This document shows, one piece after another, positions 46,995 through 55,891 of a stretch of DNA of 64,000 nucleotides. Position 1 is the first letter of the stretch, and each line of letters begins with the position of its first letter. The position numbers were made by a program, and so were the translations under genes. Where the stretch lies: NCBI GenBank assembly GCA_009698615.1, contig WLPU01000004.1, positions 1-64,000 of the forward strand, in the 5' to 3' direction. This stretch comes from Actinomycetota bacterium. Its GTDB lineage: Bacteria; Actinomycetota; Actinomycetes; Nanopelagicales; Nanopelagicaceae. The notes under the pieces are model-generated. The model had not been told where the DNA came from and searched no databases. It saw only the letters and a list, made by a program, of their open reading frames with translations.

Positions 46995-49570
46995 TGTGCG
47001 GCTTGATTCCAGCTAGTGCCGATTCCTACGCTCACTTCAAGGGGTGCCTTAAGCGGGTAAGCAGAACCCATATTCGAGCGAACCAATTTCGTTAGTACTT
47101 CTTCTTCGCCTTCCGCCACTTCAAATATTAATTCATCATGTACTTGCAATAACAACCGCGATTTCAATTGAGCTTGCGTAATAGCTCGCTCAACCAAGAG
47201 CATCGCCTCTTTGATGATATCTGCTGCAGAACCTTGGATCGGGGCATTGAGTGCCATGCGCTCTGCCACTTCACGGCGTTGTCGATTGTCATGCATGAGA
47301 TCCGGTAGATATCTCCTGCGACCAAGAATCGTTTCTGTATAGCCAACTTTTCGCGCCTCCTCCACTACTGTCTTCAAGTAATCTCGAATTCCACCAAAGC
47401 GCTCAAAATATCGATCCATAAGACCTTGCGCTTCGGCAGGAGAAATCGCAAGTTGTGCGGAAAGTCCATAAGAAGAAAGACCATAGGCAAGGCCATATGA
47501 CATCGCCTTAATTTGGCGCCTCATCTCAGGAGTTACTTGAGATCCCTCAACACCAAAAACCTCCGAAGCCACGCTCGAATGTAGGTCCTCCCCCGAAGAA
47601 AAAGCTGCCAACAAATGCGCATCGTCGGAAAGGTGAGCCATGATTCGCATTTCAATTTGGCTGTAGTCAGCAGTCAATAAGGAGACAAAGCCTTTGCCTG
47701 GAATAAAACATTCACGAATTTTGCGACCTTCCTCACTGCGAACTGGAATGTTTTGCAAGTTTGGTCCAGTTGATGAGAGCCGACCTGTTGCCGCAATAGT
47801 TTGCTGCAAATGAGTATGTATTCGCCCTTCAGGGGCGACTTCGGCAATCAGGCCTTCAATAGTTGTACGCAACTTGTTTGTCTCGCGGATACGCAAGAGA
47901 TGCTTCAAGATCGGATGCTGGGTCTTCTCGGCTAAGGTTTCAAGTGATTCGGCATCTGTTGTATACCCAGTTTTAATCTTCTTTGTTTTCGGCAGCTTTA
48001 ACTCATCAAAGAGCACTACTTGCAACTGCTTAGGAGAGGCAACGTTAAATTCGTGGCCTGCGACTTCGTACGCTGCTGAGGTTTCGCGATCTACCTCGCC
48101 TTGGAAAAACTTTTGCAGCTCCTCCAATTGAGCACGATCAACCGCTATCCCTCGGCGTTCCATGACTACTAGGAGTCTGGCGATTGGCAGCTCAAGGTGT
48201 TCAAAGAGCTCCATCAGTTTTCGTTCCCGCATTTCCACAAAAAGCGCATCTTTTAAAGTGAAAAGCACCGTTGCTTGAGAGGTCAAATCACCAATCGCTA
48301 ATTCAATTCCGTCTCCCCACCGACTTGAAAGATCGGAAATCTCTTGCGACCGTACCCCCGGATTCACGAGGTAGGCAGCTAAAGAGGTATCGAACTCAAT
48401 TCCTTCCACTGGGACAATTCGTGCAAAGGATTTTGCATCATGGAAAATTTTCAGGATTTTCGGATTCGAAATCCAATCGCCAATGGCACTCGAGTGAACA
48501 ACAAAACCCTCAGTCGCTGAAAACGCCACTGCATAACGATGTATTCGCTCGTCAACCAATTCGTAGGAAACTGCAAGGGGACCGGAGGTTTTCTCGATAA
48601 GAGAGGAAAGTTCCGCAGCGGTTTTCACGTTGTCGGTAGGGTCCATACCAACAAGTGTGAGTGGTTCTTCTTTTACAGATTTGTTAACACCGCCACGATT
48701 AAGGAATGGTTTGAGCCGTTCTTTGAGGGTGCGAAACTCCAATTCATCTAGGAGTGGATACATTCGCTCTTCTACGATTCCGCTCCACGCAAGCGCAGCG
48801 ATTTCAACATCCAATGGAACATCGTGCACCAACTGAGTCAATGCACGATTTCTCAAAACCACATCGATGTTCTGCCGGAGAGATTCACCAACCTTCCCGC
48901 CGATTCCTTCAGCATTTGTCACCAGGTTAGATAAGGAGCCATGTTCGATAATCCACTTAGCCGCCGTCTTTTCGCCAACCCCTGGTACAGATGGCAGGTT
49001 GTCGCTCGGATCTCCTCGGAGCGCAGCAAAATCCGGATAGGCGCTAGGAGACATTGAGTACTTTTCAAATACGGCTTCGGGTGTCATTCGGACTAGATCA
49101 CTCACACCGCGTTTTGGGTACAAAACCGTAATATTTGGTGTTACTAGTTGGAAAGTGTCGCGATCGCCGGAACAGATTACAACATCGCAATTCTCCTTCT
49201 GCGCCTTCGTTGACAAAGTTGCAAGAATGTCATCTGCTTCGTACCCCTCGACCTCAAATTGCGTTATTCCGAAAGCAGTAACAAGATCATGTAAAAGCGA
49301 CATCTGTGATCGAAACTCATCAGGGGTGGTAGCTCGGTTCGCCTTATATTCGGGGTACATTTGCGTACGAAAAGTTTTACGAGAAACATCAAAAGCAACT
49401 GCCACATGAGTGGGCTTTTCTTCACGCAGAAGGGAGATCAGCATCGTCGCAAATCCATAGATGGCATTGGTGTGCTGGCCTGTCGCGGTAGTGAAGTTTT
49501 CAGCAGGCAGACCGTAAAAAGCCCTATATGCCATTGAATGTCCATCGATCAGAAGTAGTCGAGGGCTCAT
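46991..49570 (-). CDS. polA: DNA polymerase I
   Basis: Repair and Okazaki-fragment polymerase. The 859-residue protein has a 5'-3' exonuclease domain (LLLIDGHSMAYRAFYG to about residue 300, with ICSGDRDTFQLV). The middle 3'-5' exonuclease-like domain lacks the Asp-x-Glu motif (AVSYELVDERIH), so it has no proofreading. The polymerase domain follows with TGRLSSTGPNLQNIPVR, TADYSQIEMRI, RRQIKAMSYGLAYG and the QVHDELIFEV motif C. I start at ATG 49570, which is seven bases after a -10 box, rather than at 49579. Its promoter mirrors that of the divergent thioesterase gene. Confidence 0.97.
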   Translation of the reverse strand: MSPRLLLIDGHSMAYRAFYGLPAENFTTATGQHTNAIYGFATMLISLLREEKPTHVAVAFDVSRKTFRTQMYPEYKANRATTPDEFRSQMSLLHDLVTAFGITQFEVEGYEADDILATLSTKAQKENCDVVICSGDRDTFQLVTPNITVLYPKRGVSDLVRMTPEAVFEKYSMSPSAYPDFAALRGDPSDNLPSVPGVGEKTAAKWIIEHGSLSNLVTNAEGIGGKVGESLRQNIDVVLRNRALTQLVHDVPLDVEIAALAWSGIVEERMYPLLDELEFRTLKERLKPFLNRGGVNKSVKEEPLTLVGMDPTDNVKTAAELSSLIEKTSGPLAVSYELVDERIHRYAVAFSATEGFVVHSSAIGDWISNPKILKIFHDAKSFARIVPVEGIEFDTSLAAYLVNPGVRSQEISDLSSRWGDGIELAIGDLTSQATVLFTLKDALFVEMRERKLMELFEHLELPIARLLVVMERRGIAVDRAQLEELQKFFQGEVDRETSAAYEVAGHEFNVASPKQLQVVLFDELKLPKTKKIKTGYTTDAESLETLAEKTQHPILKHLLRIRETNKLRTTIEGLIAEVAPEGRIHTHLQQTIAATGRLSSTGPNLQNIPVRSEEGRKIRECFIPGKGFVSLLTADYSQIEMRIMAHLSDDAHLLAAFSSGEDLHSSVASEVFGVEGSQVTPEMRRQIKAMSYGLAYGLSSYGLSAQLAISPAEAQGLMDRYFERFGGIRDYLKTVVEEARKVGYTETILGRRRYLPDLMHDNRQRREVAERMALNAPIQGSAADIIKEAMLLVERAITQAQLKSRLLLQVHDELIFEVAEGEEEVLTKLVRSNMGSAYPLKAPLEVSVGIGTSWNQAAH

Positions 49571-49577
49571 GATGAGC

Positions 49578-49601
49578 ATTCTATTGGGCGCAAGATAGAA
49601 T
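49578..49601. promoter_or_regulatory. Mirror-image divergent promoters of polA and the thioesterase
   Basis: A perfect inverted repeat ATTCTAT (49578-49584) and ATAGAAT (49595-49601) spaced by ten bases. Each arm holds a TAGAAT -10 box, one per strand. Each box is exactly seven bases from an ATG (polA at 49570, thioesterase at 49609). Both mRNAs should be leaderless. The two promoters cannot easily be occupied at once. Confidence 0.6.
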
Positions 49602-49608
49602 CTGCCGT

Positions 49609-50022
49609 ATGAGTGATAATTCAGAATTTATGAAGCAGCTACGTGTTCGAGGCAGCGGCGCCCTCGATAAGAAGATGGGCATTGAAATCATTGAAGCTTC
49701 GCCGCAACGACTTGTTGCAACGATGCCAGTAGAAGGCAACACTCAACCGATAGGTTTGTTGCACGGAGGGGCAAATGTCGTTCTGGCAGAGAGTTTGGGA
49801 TCCATCGGAACTCAGTTGCATGCAGGGCCAGAGCGCAAAGTGGTCGGCATCGACATCAATGCAACTCACCACAAATCAGCAACTTCCGGAATTGTGACAG
49901 CAGTCGCGACTGCGGTTTCTTTAGGCAAGACGATGTGCAGCTATGAGATCGTGATCACAAATGACAAAGGTGAGCGAACATGTACTGCTCGAATTACTTG
50001 TTTGATTTTGGCACAGAGATAA
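49609..50022 (+). CDS. Hotdog-fold thioesterase (PaaI/MenI-like)
   Basis: A 137-residue acyl-CoA thioesterase of the PaaI superfamily. The segment PIGLLHGGANVVLAESLGSIG carries the HGG motif and the catalytic Glu region, and KVVGIDINATHHKSA is the next conserved strand. Related actinobacterial proteins next to polA are often annotated as thioesterases; similarity to 1,4-dihydroxy-2-naphthoyl-CoA hydrolase (menaquinone pathway) is possible but unproven. Its stop lies four bases from that of the convergent livF. Confidence 0.85.
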   Translation: MSDNSEFMKQLRVRGSGALDKKMGIEIIEASPQRLVATMPVEGNTQPIGLLHGGANVVLAESLGSIGTQLHAGPERKVVGIDINATHHKSATSGIVTAVATAVSLGKTMCSYEIVITNDKGERTCTARITCLILAQR

Positions 50023-50026
50023 ATCT

Positions 50027-50740
50027 CTAGCCGCCGAGGTAGGCCTTGGTTACCGCTTCGTCTTTAGCAAGATCTGAAGCATTCCCGCTCATTTTTATCA
50101 AGCCAGATTCAAGGACGTAGGCCCGGTCTGCTACATCCAAAGCCGCAGATGCGTTTTGCTCGATCAGCAAAATTGTAATTCCTTGTTCGCGAATCTTGAT
50201 AATGGTTTCAAAAATCATATCCACCAAAACAGGTGCAAGACCCATTGATGGTTCATCCAAGAGCAAGAGTTTTGGTGCCCCCATCATTGCTCGGGCAACG
50301 GCCAACATCTGTTGTTCGCCACCTGACATCGTGCCGCCCTTTTGTTCATAGCGTTCGCGAAGTCGGGGGAAGAGGTCCAATACGCGTTCACGATCTGCTT
50401 CGATTCCAGCTTTGTCGTTTCGCAAGAATGCACCCAAATCGAGATTCTCACGCACTGACATTCGGGGGAAAATACGCCGACCTTCAGGCGATTGACATAA
50501 GCCTTTCGCAACAATTTCGTGTCCCGGACGGCCTTCAATACTCTCGCCTTGGAAAGTTATCGACCCCTCTTTAGGTTTCAAGAGACCAGAAATCGTTCGA
50601 AGAGTCGTTGATTTTCCGGCTCCGTTAGAACCAATCAACGTAACAATTTCACCTTCGTTGACCGTGAGGGAGACGCCCTTTACAGCCAAGATCGAACCGT
50701 ATGCCACTTTGAGATCTTTAACTTCTAGAAGAGCGCTCAT
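50027..50740 (-). CDS. livF: Branched-chain amino acid ABC transporter ATPase LivF
   Basis: One of two ATPases energising amino-acid import. The 237-residue protein has Walker A LIGSNGAGKSTTLRTISG, signature TMSGGEQQMLAVARAMM, Walker B LLLLDEPSMGLAP, and the LivF-type start VKDLKVAYGSILAVKGVSL. It overlaps livG by four bases. It ends the livKHMGF cluster. Confidence 0.94.
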   Translation of the reverse strand: MSALLEVKDLKVAYGSILAVKGVSLTVNEGEIVTLIGSNGAGKSTTLRTISGLLKPKEGSITFQGESIEGRPGHEIVAKGLCQSPEGRRIFPRMSVRENLDLGAFLRNDKAGIEADRERVLDLFPRLRERYEQKGGTMSGGEQQMLAVARAMMGAPKLLLLDEPSMGLAPVLVDMIFETIIKIREQGITILLIEQNASAALDVADRAYVLESGLIKMSGNASDLAKDEAVTKAYLGG

Positions 50741-51516
50741 GCCTTCTCTCCCTTTGCTTTGCCTAGGTAGGCCTCAATTACTCGTTGGTTGGACTTGATT
50801 TCGGCTGGTGAACCTTCAGCAATCTTCTCGCCTTGATCCAAAACTGTGACGCGCTCAGAAACTGTCATCACAACGCTCATGTCGTGCTCAATGAGCAAAA
50901 TTGAAACATCTTGCTCGTCGCGGACCTTGTACACAAAATTAATGAAGGTCAAAGACTCTTGCGGATTCATACCGGCAGTTGGTTCATCAAGGAGCAACAC
51001 TTTTGGTTTCAAAGCTAGAGCGCGTGCAACCTCTAAACGGCGTTGATCGCCGTAAGAAAGATTGCGTGCATACTCACCCGCCCATTTGCCGATCCCAACA
51101 AAATCCAAGAGTGCCCGGGCATCTTCGCGTGCCTTCTTTTCTTCACGGCGCTGGCCTGGAGTACCAAGGATTGTTGCCACAATTCCAGCCTTAAGGTGAG
51201 AGTGCATGGCCACCATGACATTTTCTTCTGCTGTCATGAGACCAAAAAGTCGGATGTTTTGAAATGTACGAGCAACTCCGCCAGAGGCAATCTTGTGAGG
51301 TGGGCGTGCTGTGATATCCACTTCTCCGAAAATAACGTTGCCGCTCGTTGGCTTGTATAAACCAGTAAGGACATTGAAGAATGTCGTTTTACCGGCACCG
51401 TTAGGTCCGATCAAACTAACAATTTTTCCGGTAGGGATGTCGAAGGTGACGTCATTGACGGCGGTGAGCCCACCGAACTTAACGGTTATGTTCTTTGCTG
51501 AAAGCGCGCTTGTCAT
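50737..51516 (-). CDS. livG: Branched-chain amino acid ABC transporter ATPase LivG
   Basis: Second ATPase of the importer, 259 residues. It has Walker A LIGPNGAGKTTFFNVLTGLY, the LivG-type GVARTFQNIRLFGLMTAEENVM segment, signature NLSYGDQRRLEVARALA, and Walker B VLLLDEPTAGMNPQE. A one-base overlap with livM and four-base overlap with livF imply coupled translation. Confidence 0.94.
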   Translation of the reverse strand: MTSALSAKNITVKFGGLTAVNDVTFDIPTGKIVSLIGPNGAGKTTFFNVLTGLYKPTSGNVIFGEVDITARPPHKIASGGVARTFQNIRLFGLMTAEENVMVAMHSHLKAGIVATILGTPGQRREEKKAREDARALLDFVGIGKWAGEYARNLSYGDQRRLEVARALALKPKVLLLDEPTAGMNPQESLTFINFVYKVRDEQDVSILLIEHDMSVVMTVSERVTVLDQGEKIAEGSPAEIKSNQRVIEAYLGKAKGEKA

Positions 51517-52697
51517 TAGTGAGCGCCCCCCACATTTGAAGTCGTGTCATCTGCTTCATGCAAAATTGCCTTAAGACGCGATTCGGGAATCATGCCCTCT
51601 CTCTTAAAGAGCATCATCAAAATCAAGACACCACCAAAGAGTAGGAAGTTGTACGAAGGGAAATTGATAGATGTGCCAAAGGTGTTATTGACCAAATCCC
51701 CAAAGGCGGGCAATCCGGTTGAGTTAATCCAGGCAACTAGAAGTGCGCCAACCATTACTCCCCAGACGTTACCCATTCCGCCGAGCACAACCATCGCTAG
51801 CAAGATGATGGAAATTGAAAAGTTAAAACGATCAGCAAAAACGCCATTAACGTGCGTGGCAAATGCAACGCCGCCCACGCCACCACTAAATGCTCCAACG
51901 GCATATGCGGCCAGTTTGGTGGACATGAGAGGAACACCCATCATGCTTGCTGCAAGTTCATCCTCACGGATTGCTAACCACGCACGTCCTAGTCGTCCCT
52001 TACGCAATCGCAGGGAGACGAAAACCATTATGGCCGTGAGCAAGACGAAAATTGCGAACTTCCAGCTAAAGTCAAATGGGCCAAGAATTTTGCCAGGGAC
52101 TGAAATGTTATCTACCGGGGAAATTCCCTTGGTTCCGTTAGACATATTAAAGCCAGCAATATTTTCTCCGTTGGTAAAAACCTGAGGGATTATCTCACCA
52201 AAGCCAAGTGTGACCAGGGCAAGGTAGTCGCTCTTCAAACGCAAAGTTGGCGCTCCAATAATGATTCCAAAGAAGGCGCAAATAAGTCCGCCGATAAATA
52301 GCACTCCCCAAAAAGTTACGTGAATACCTGGAAGCTTTGCAGCATCCGATGGTGAGCCGAGGTGAATATTTACCTGTCGGAAAAATGCGGACATGAACCA
52401 ACCTGCGGTGTAACCGCCAATGGCCCAAAAGGCAACGAACCCAAGGTCCAACAATCCCGCATACCCGACAACGATGTTAAGGCCCAAGGCACATATAACC
52501 CAGACCATTGCCTCGTTAATCGTTGTGGGAGGAAACCAATTTTGGAAAATAGTTTGTGGGCCATCCGGCAAGTTGTACATGATGTAGGTGTAGAAAACCC
52601 AGATGATGACTGCAGCAATGAGGAAACCAATGGTCCACTTCTTATGGCTGGCACTTTGTTTGGGAGTTTTTGATTTGCGTAATTTCATAGTCATCAC
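51516..52697 (-). CDS. livM: Branched-chain amino acid ABC transporter permease LivM
   Basis: Membrane subunit of 393 residues with about ten predicted helices. LNIVVGYAGLLDLGFVAFWAIG and KSDYLALVTLGFGEI are LivM signatures, and the EAA-like loop RLGRAWLAIREDELAASMMG contacts the ATPases. The first codons are GTG-ATG at the overlap with the livH stop; the ATG at 52694 may be the true start. The N-terminus is Lys-rich, then WTIGFLIAAVIIWVFYTYIM. Confidence 0.93.
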   Translation of the reverse strand: MMTMKLRKSKTPKQSASHKKWTIGFLIAAVIIWVFYTYIMYNLPDGPQTIFQNWFPPTTINEAMVWVICALGLNIVVGYAGLLDLGFVAFWAIGGYTAGWFMSAFFRQVNIHLGSPSDAAKLPGIHVTFWGVLFIGGLICAFFGIIIGAPTLRLKSDYLALVTLGFGEIIPQVFTNGENIAGFNMSNGTKGISPVDNISVPGKILGPFDFSWKFAIFVLLTAIMVFVSLRLRKGRLGRAWLAIREDELAASMMGVPLMSTKLAAYAVGAFSGGVGGVAFATHVNGVFADRFNFSISIILLAMVVLGGMGNVWGVMVGALLVAWINSTGLPAFGDLVNNTFGTSINFPSYNFLLFGGVLILMMLFKREGMIPESRLKAILHEADDTTSNVGGAH

Positions 52698-53734
52698 ACC
52701 TTCTCTGTAACGGCTTTGCCGAGTAAGCCTGTAGGCCTAAATGCCATGAGAAGAATCAAGATCGAAAAGACAACAGTTTGTGACCATTGCTGTCCCAGGC
52801 CGATTGGCAATCCATCGTTGAGTCCTTGAATAAGGCCGATGAGCAGCGCACCGAGAACAGCTCCTTGAAGGTTTCCAATTCCACCCATAACCGCCGAGGT
52901 AAATGCGATCAAACCTAGTTGATACCCCAAGTTATAGCTTGTGAGTCCGCGAGTTTGCTGGAAGAGCAATCCAGCTGCGCCAGCCAAGGCGCCACCTAAA
53001 GCGAAAGTGAAAGAAATAGTCCTATCAACATTGATGCCCATAAGGCGTGCTGCATCTTGATCTTGCGCCGTTGCACGCATCGCTTTACCTTGACGAGTGC
53101 GAGTAACTATCCATGACATCAAAATTAACAGTGGCGTTGTAATTACGAAGGAGAGAAGGGTCGTATAGGGAATCTTGATAGTGGAAATGTGAAAATACCC
53201 CGATGGCAAAACGCTATTCCAAGTCTTTGGACCAGAACCATTCCAACGCAATCCGATAAATTGCAATACAAAAGAAACACCAACAGCGGTAATCAGCGGA
53301 GCCAACTTGGGGGCACGCCTTAACCGTCGATAGGCGAAGCGCTCAATGCCAACATTCACAGTGGCAGCCAAGATCATGACGGTGAGTAAACACATCAAAA
53401 ACAATCCCCATGCGGCCGGGCTTGATGAATCTCTATGAAACCAAATAGTGATGAAGTTTGCTGAAAATACCGCGCTCAGCATAAACAAATCGCCATGAGC
53501 GAAGTTAATCAACTCAATAATTCCATAAACGAGTGTGTATCCCAATGCGATGAGCGCGTAAAGAATCCCATTACTAAGACCAATGAGAGAGGCTTGGAAA
53601 AACTGAGAAGGAGATTTCAAAAAATTAATGCCTAGCCAGAATAAAAGTCCAAAGGCTGCGATAATGCTCAGAGTTCTTTCGAGGTAGCGTCTGCGATCTT
53701 GTCTAGCTTGATATCCGCCGCTAAATAATGACAC
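52694..53734 (-). CDS. livH: Branched-chain amino acid ABC transporter permease LivH
   Basis: Membrane subunit of 346 residues, pairing with LivM. It has GLSNGILYALIALGYTLVYGI, ELINFAHGDLFML, and the ATPase-contact loop TRQGKAMRATAQDQDAARLMG. It starts at GTG with AAGGAG upstream. A 150-base gap containing a strong hairpin separates it from livK, so it is probably expressed at a lower level than the binding protein. Confidence 0.94.
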   Translation of the reverse strand: MSLFSGGYQARQDRRRYLERTLSIIAAFGLLFWLGINFLKSPSQFFQASLIGLSNGILYALIALGYTLVYGIIELINFAHGDLFMLSAVFSANFITIWFHRDSSSPAAWGLFLMCLLTVMILAATVNVGIERFAYRRLRRAPKLAPLITAVGVSFVLQFIGLRWNGSGPKTWNSVLPSGYFHISTIKIPYTTLLSFVITTPLLILMSWIVTRTRQGKAMRATAQDQDAARLMGINVDRTISFTFALGGALAGAAGLLFQQTRGLTSYNLGYQLGLIAFTSAVMGGIGNLQGAVLGALLIGLIQGLNDGLPIGLGQQWSQTVVFSILILLMAFRPTGLLGKAVTEKV

Positions 53735-53820
53735 TCGCGCTCCTTAGATGCCTACCTGAAAGTGGTTCATAGTATTACACGCTACTAGATAAGGAAAGTG
53801 AAAACCGATACGAAATAAGT

Positions 53821-53849
53821 AATGGGGTGGGCTTGTGGCCCACCCCATT
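53821..53849 (-). terminator. livK-livH intergenic hairpin (attenuator or mRNA stabiliser)
   Basis: A perfect 12-pair stem (AATGGGGTGGGC / GCCCACCCCATT) with a five-base loop, 35 bases after the livK stop. On the minus strand it is followed by ACTTATTTCG rather than a T run, so it looks more like a partial terminator or a 3'-end protector than a full terminator. Such hairpins commonly raise the ratio of binding protein to permease. Confidence 0.75.
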
Positions 53850-53884
53850 GCCTTCAACTTTGTGAGGCTAGAAATAGTTAAGAG

Positions 53885-55153
53885 TTACTTAACTGTCCAA
53901 GCACGCAATGTTGTTTCTTCTCCACCCTTGACAACTTCAATGGTGATGTCCTTAGCCAATGTGTCGCCTGACAAGGTGCTGATTACAAGCGCCTTACCAA
54001 GTACAGACTGGTTAGCAGGAATTGTGATTCCTGAGCCAGAGAAGATGGCGTTTGTAACGCCCTTGCGAGTTCCATCTGACTTCGCAATTGCTGCCAAGAT
54101 AACTTGAACTGCAGCTACGCCGTAGATTGGGTAAGACCCGATTGGATCCTTACCGTATGCAGCCTTGTAAGCCTTAACGAACTTCGCGCCTGCGCCATTT
54201 GGTGCATTCTTAAGAAGAAGTTCAGTTGAAAGACCTGCGAAGGAGAGGTATGCACCGTCTGCTTCTGGCATTTTGTTGAAGTCTGGGTATCCAGTAAATC
54301 CGTCTGGTGCCATCATCTTCACAGCAGTGTTATCTCCAAGGACCTTGAACTTGTCCTTAACGAGTTGTCCACCGTTGTTGTCGAAAATTCCACCGATATA
54401 GAGCATGTCTGGCTTCAATGCAGCGATCTTTGTGAAGAGGGCTTCGTATGAAGACTGCTTTGAATCCCAGCCTTCTCCGTATGAGCCACTTGAAAGAACG
54501 TTGAGGCCAATCTTCTTAGCTTCAGTTGTGAATGCCTGAGCAACACCTTGACCGTAGGTCTGTGTGTCGTTAAGAACATAAACACTCTTGATGCCAATTG
54601 ACTTTGCGAACTGTGCAGCAGCTGAACCCTGAATATCATCAGTGGTGCAAACACGTGCGTAGTTGCGGATGCCCTTTGGATAATAGATATCTGGCTCGCC
54701 TGGGTTCCATACCTTGGTAAGACCAGGGTTGGTGTTGGCGTCAGAAACCATTGTCATTGCTCCACCAGGAGCTTGGTTAAGAATAGGTACAATAATCTTT
54801 GCGCAACCTGAGTTGTAAGTTCCCATTACAGCAACTTCACTCTTGTTGGCTACGTGTGCTTGAGCGTTGGCGGCGCACTTGGCGTCATCCCATCCACCCT
54901 TAGCAGCTGTTGCGTTGTCATAAACCTTGAACTTGATTGCATACTTGCCAACCTTGTTCCCGATTTGCTTCAAGTACAACTGAATTGCCTTATTAGTTGA
55001 ATCATTTGAGTCGAATGATGATCCTTGTAGCGGAAGATCAGACGAAATCGTGAGCACGGTGGCTGCATTGGATGCAGTTGCGCCCGCTACTAGTGCAGTA
55101 GTCACCATTGCCGCAGCGGCAATAGCACTTACAACACGGAAACTCTTCTTCAT
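53885..55153 (-). CDS. livK: Branched-chain amino acid ABC transporter substrate-binding protein
   Basis: Extracytoplasmic receptor of 422 residues, periplasmic-binding-protein type I fold (Peripla_BP_6), with SSDLPLQGSSFDSND near the mature start. Residues 1-30 form a Sec signal peptide: KKSFR, a hydrophobic stretch AIAAAAMVTTALVAGATAS, and a likely signal peptidase I site at SNA-AT. There is no lipobox cysteine, which is unusual for a Gram-positive receptor. The start is ATG 55153 with AGGAAGG six bases upstream. The ligand could be leucine-type amino acids, amides or urea; the fold does not decide. It is the first gene of livKHMGF. Confidence 0.9.
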   Translation of the reverse strand: MKKSFRVVSAIAAAAMVTTALVAGATASNAATVLTISSDLPLQGSSFDSNDSTNKAIQLYLKQIGNKVGKYAIKFKVYDNATAAKGGWDDAKCAANAQAHVANKSEVAVMGTYNSGCAKIIVPILNQAPGGAMTMVSDANTNPGLTKVWNPGEPDIYYPKGIRNYARVCTTDDIQGSAAAQFAKSIGIKSVYVLNDTQTYGQGVAQAFTTEAKKIGLNVLSSGSYGEGWDSKQSSYEALFTKIAALKPDMLYIGGIFDNNGGQLVKDKFKVLGDNTAVKMMAPDGFTGYPDFNKMPEADGAYLSFAGLSTELLLKNAPNGAGAKFVKAYKAAYGKDPIGSYPIYGVAAVQVILAAIAKSDGTRKGVTNAIFSGSGITIPANQSVLGKALVISTLSGDTLAKDITIEVVKGGEETTLRAWTVK

Positions 55154-55174
55154 GTAGTGCCTTCCTGTTACTTG

Positions 55175-55186
55175 TGTCCCGGGACA
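55175..55186. repeat. 12-base palindrome in the livK leader
   Basis: TGTCCCGGGACA, a perfect dyad between the predicted livK transcription start and its ribosome binding site. It could be an operator half-pair or an RNA hairpin near the start codon. Confidence 0.6.
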
Positions 55187-55250
55187 GGGAGGTGGAAAGG
55201 GTAGCGGGAGCACTGTGAGGCAGACAACTCCAATCAGGCTCAGGCGCTGT

Positions 55251-55279
55251 GTTATAACGAAGTTGTGATGCGGGTTTAA
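55251..55279 (-). promoter_or_regulatory. livK promoter
   Basis: On the minus strand TTAAAC (-35, 55274-55279) and TATAAC (-10, 55251-55256) are 17 bases apart. The -35 box overlaps the stop codon of the preceding response regulator. The expected leader is about 90 bases. Confidence 0.6.
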
Positions 55280-55890
55280 CGCTCAGGGACGGCCGACGGA
55301 GAGATCACTGCAAGTGCTACCTCTTTCATCCCAAGGCGACGGTCCATGGCGGCACGTTGAATCCAGGAGAAGGCTTCTGGCTCAGAAAGATTGAGGGCAG
55401 CCATCAAAATTCCCTTAGCGCGATCAACCAATTTGCGCGTTTCTAGCCTTTCATGCAAATCCGCAACTTCGTTGGCTAACGAGCGCATCTGCACATGCCT
55501 ACTGATCGCAATTTCTATGGCGGGCAGAAGTTCATTTATAGAGAATGGTTTTACAACATAAGCCATCACGCCAGCATCGCGTGCGCGTTCTACTAATTCT
55601 TTTTGGCTAAAAGCGGTCAACATCAATACTGGTGCGAGTGGAATAATTTGCTCGGCTGCAGAAATTCCATCCAGCACTGGCATCTTTACATCGAGTATCG
55701 CCAAGTCCGGATTGAATTGTTTTGCAAGTGCAACCGCTTCTTCCCCATTAGTTGCTTGAGCGACGACGTCATATCCCGCTTCGGTCAACATTTCAACCAG
55801 ATCCATACGGATCAAAGTTTCATCTTCGGCCACGAGTATTCGAGCGTGAGTTTTTCCTTGATCTCCCGATTGTTGTAACTGCGTATCCAT
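55276..55890 (-). CDS. pdtaR: ANTAR-domain response regulator (PdtaR-like)
   Basis: A 204-residue two-component response regulator whose output binds RNA as an antiterminator. The receiver domain (residues 17-130) has the acidic pair in AEDETLIR, phospho-acceptor D67 in LAILDVKMP, the Thr of MLTAF and Lys of VVKPF. A coiled coil (SLANEVADLHERLETRK) leads to the ANTAR domain (about 140-198, VDRAKGILMAALNLSEPEAF, WIQRAAMDRR). In M. tuberculosis the partner kinase is PdtaS, not present here. The only credible start is the ATG at 55890, which follows the end of the short tRNA by one base, leaving no room for a normal ribosome binding site. Confidence 0.93.
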   Translation of the reverse strand: MDTQLQQSGDQGKTHARILVAEDETLIRMDLVEMLTEAGYDVVAQATNGEEAVALAKQFNPDLAILDVKMPVLDGISAAEQIIPLAPVLMLTAFSQKELVERARDAGVMAYVVKPFSINELLPAIEIAISRHVQMRSLANEVADLHERLETRKLVDRAKGILMAALNLSEPEAFSWIQRAAMDRRLGMKEVALAVISPSAVPER

Positions 55891-55891
55891 G

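Noticed and set aside
50016-50034. AGAGAT-AA-ATCTCT dyad as a bidirectional terminator between the thioesterase gene and livF
   Set aside because: The loop would be two bases, the stem is AT-rich, and no T tract follows on either strand.
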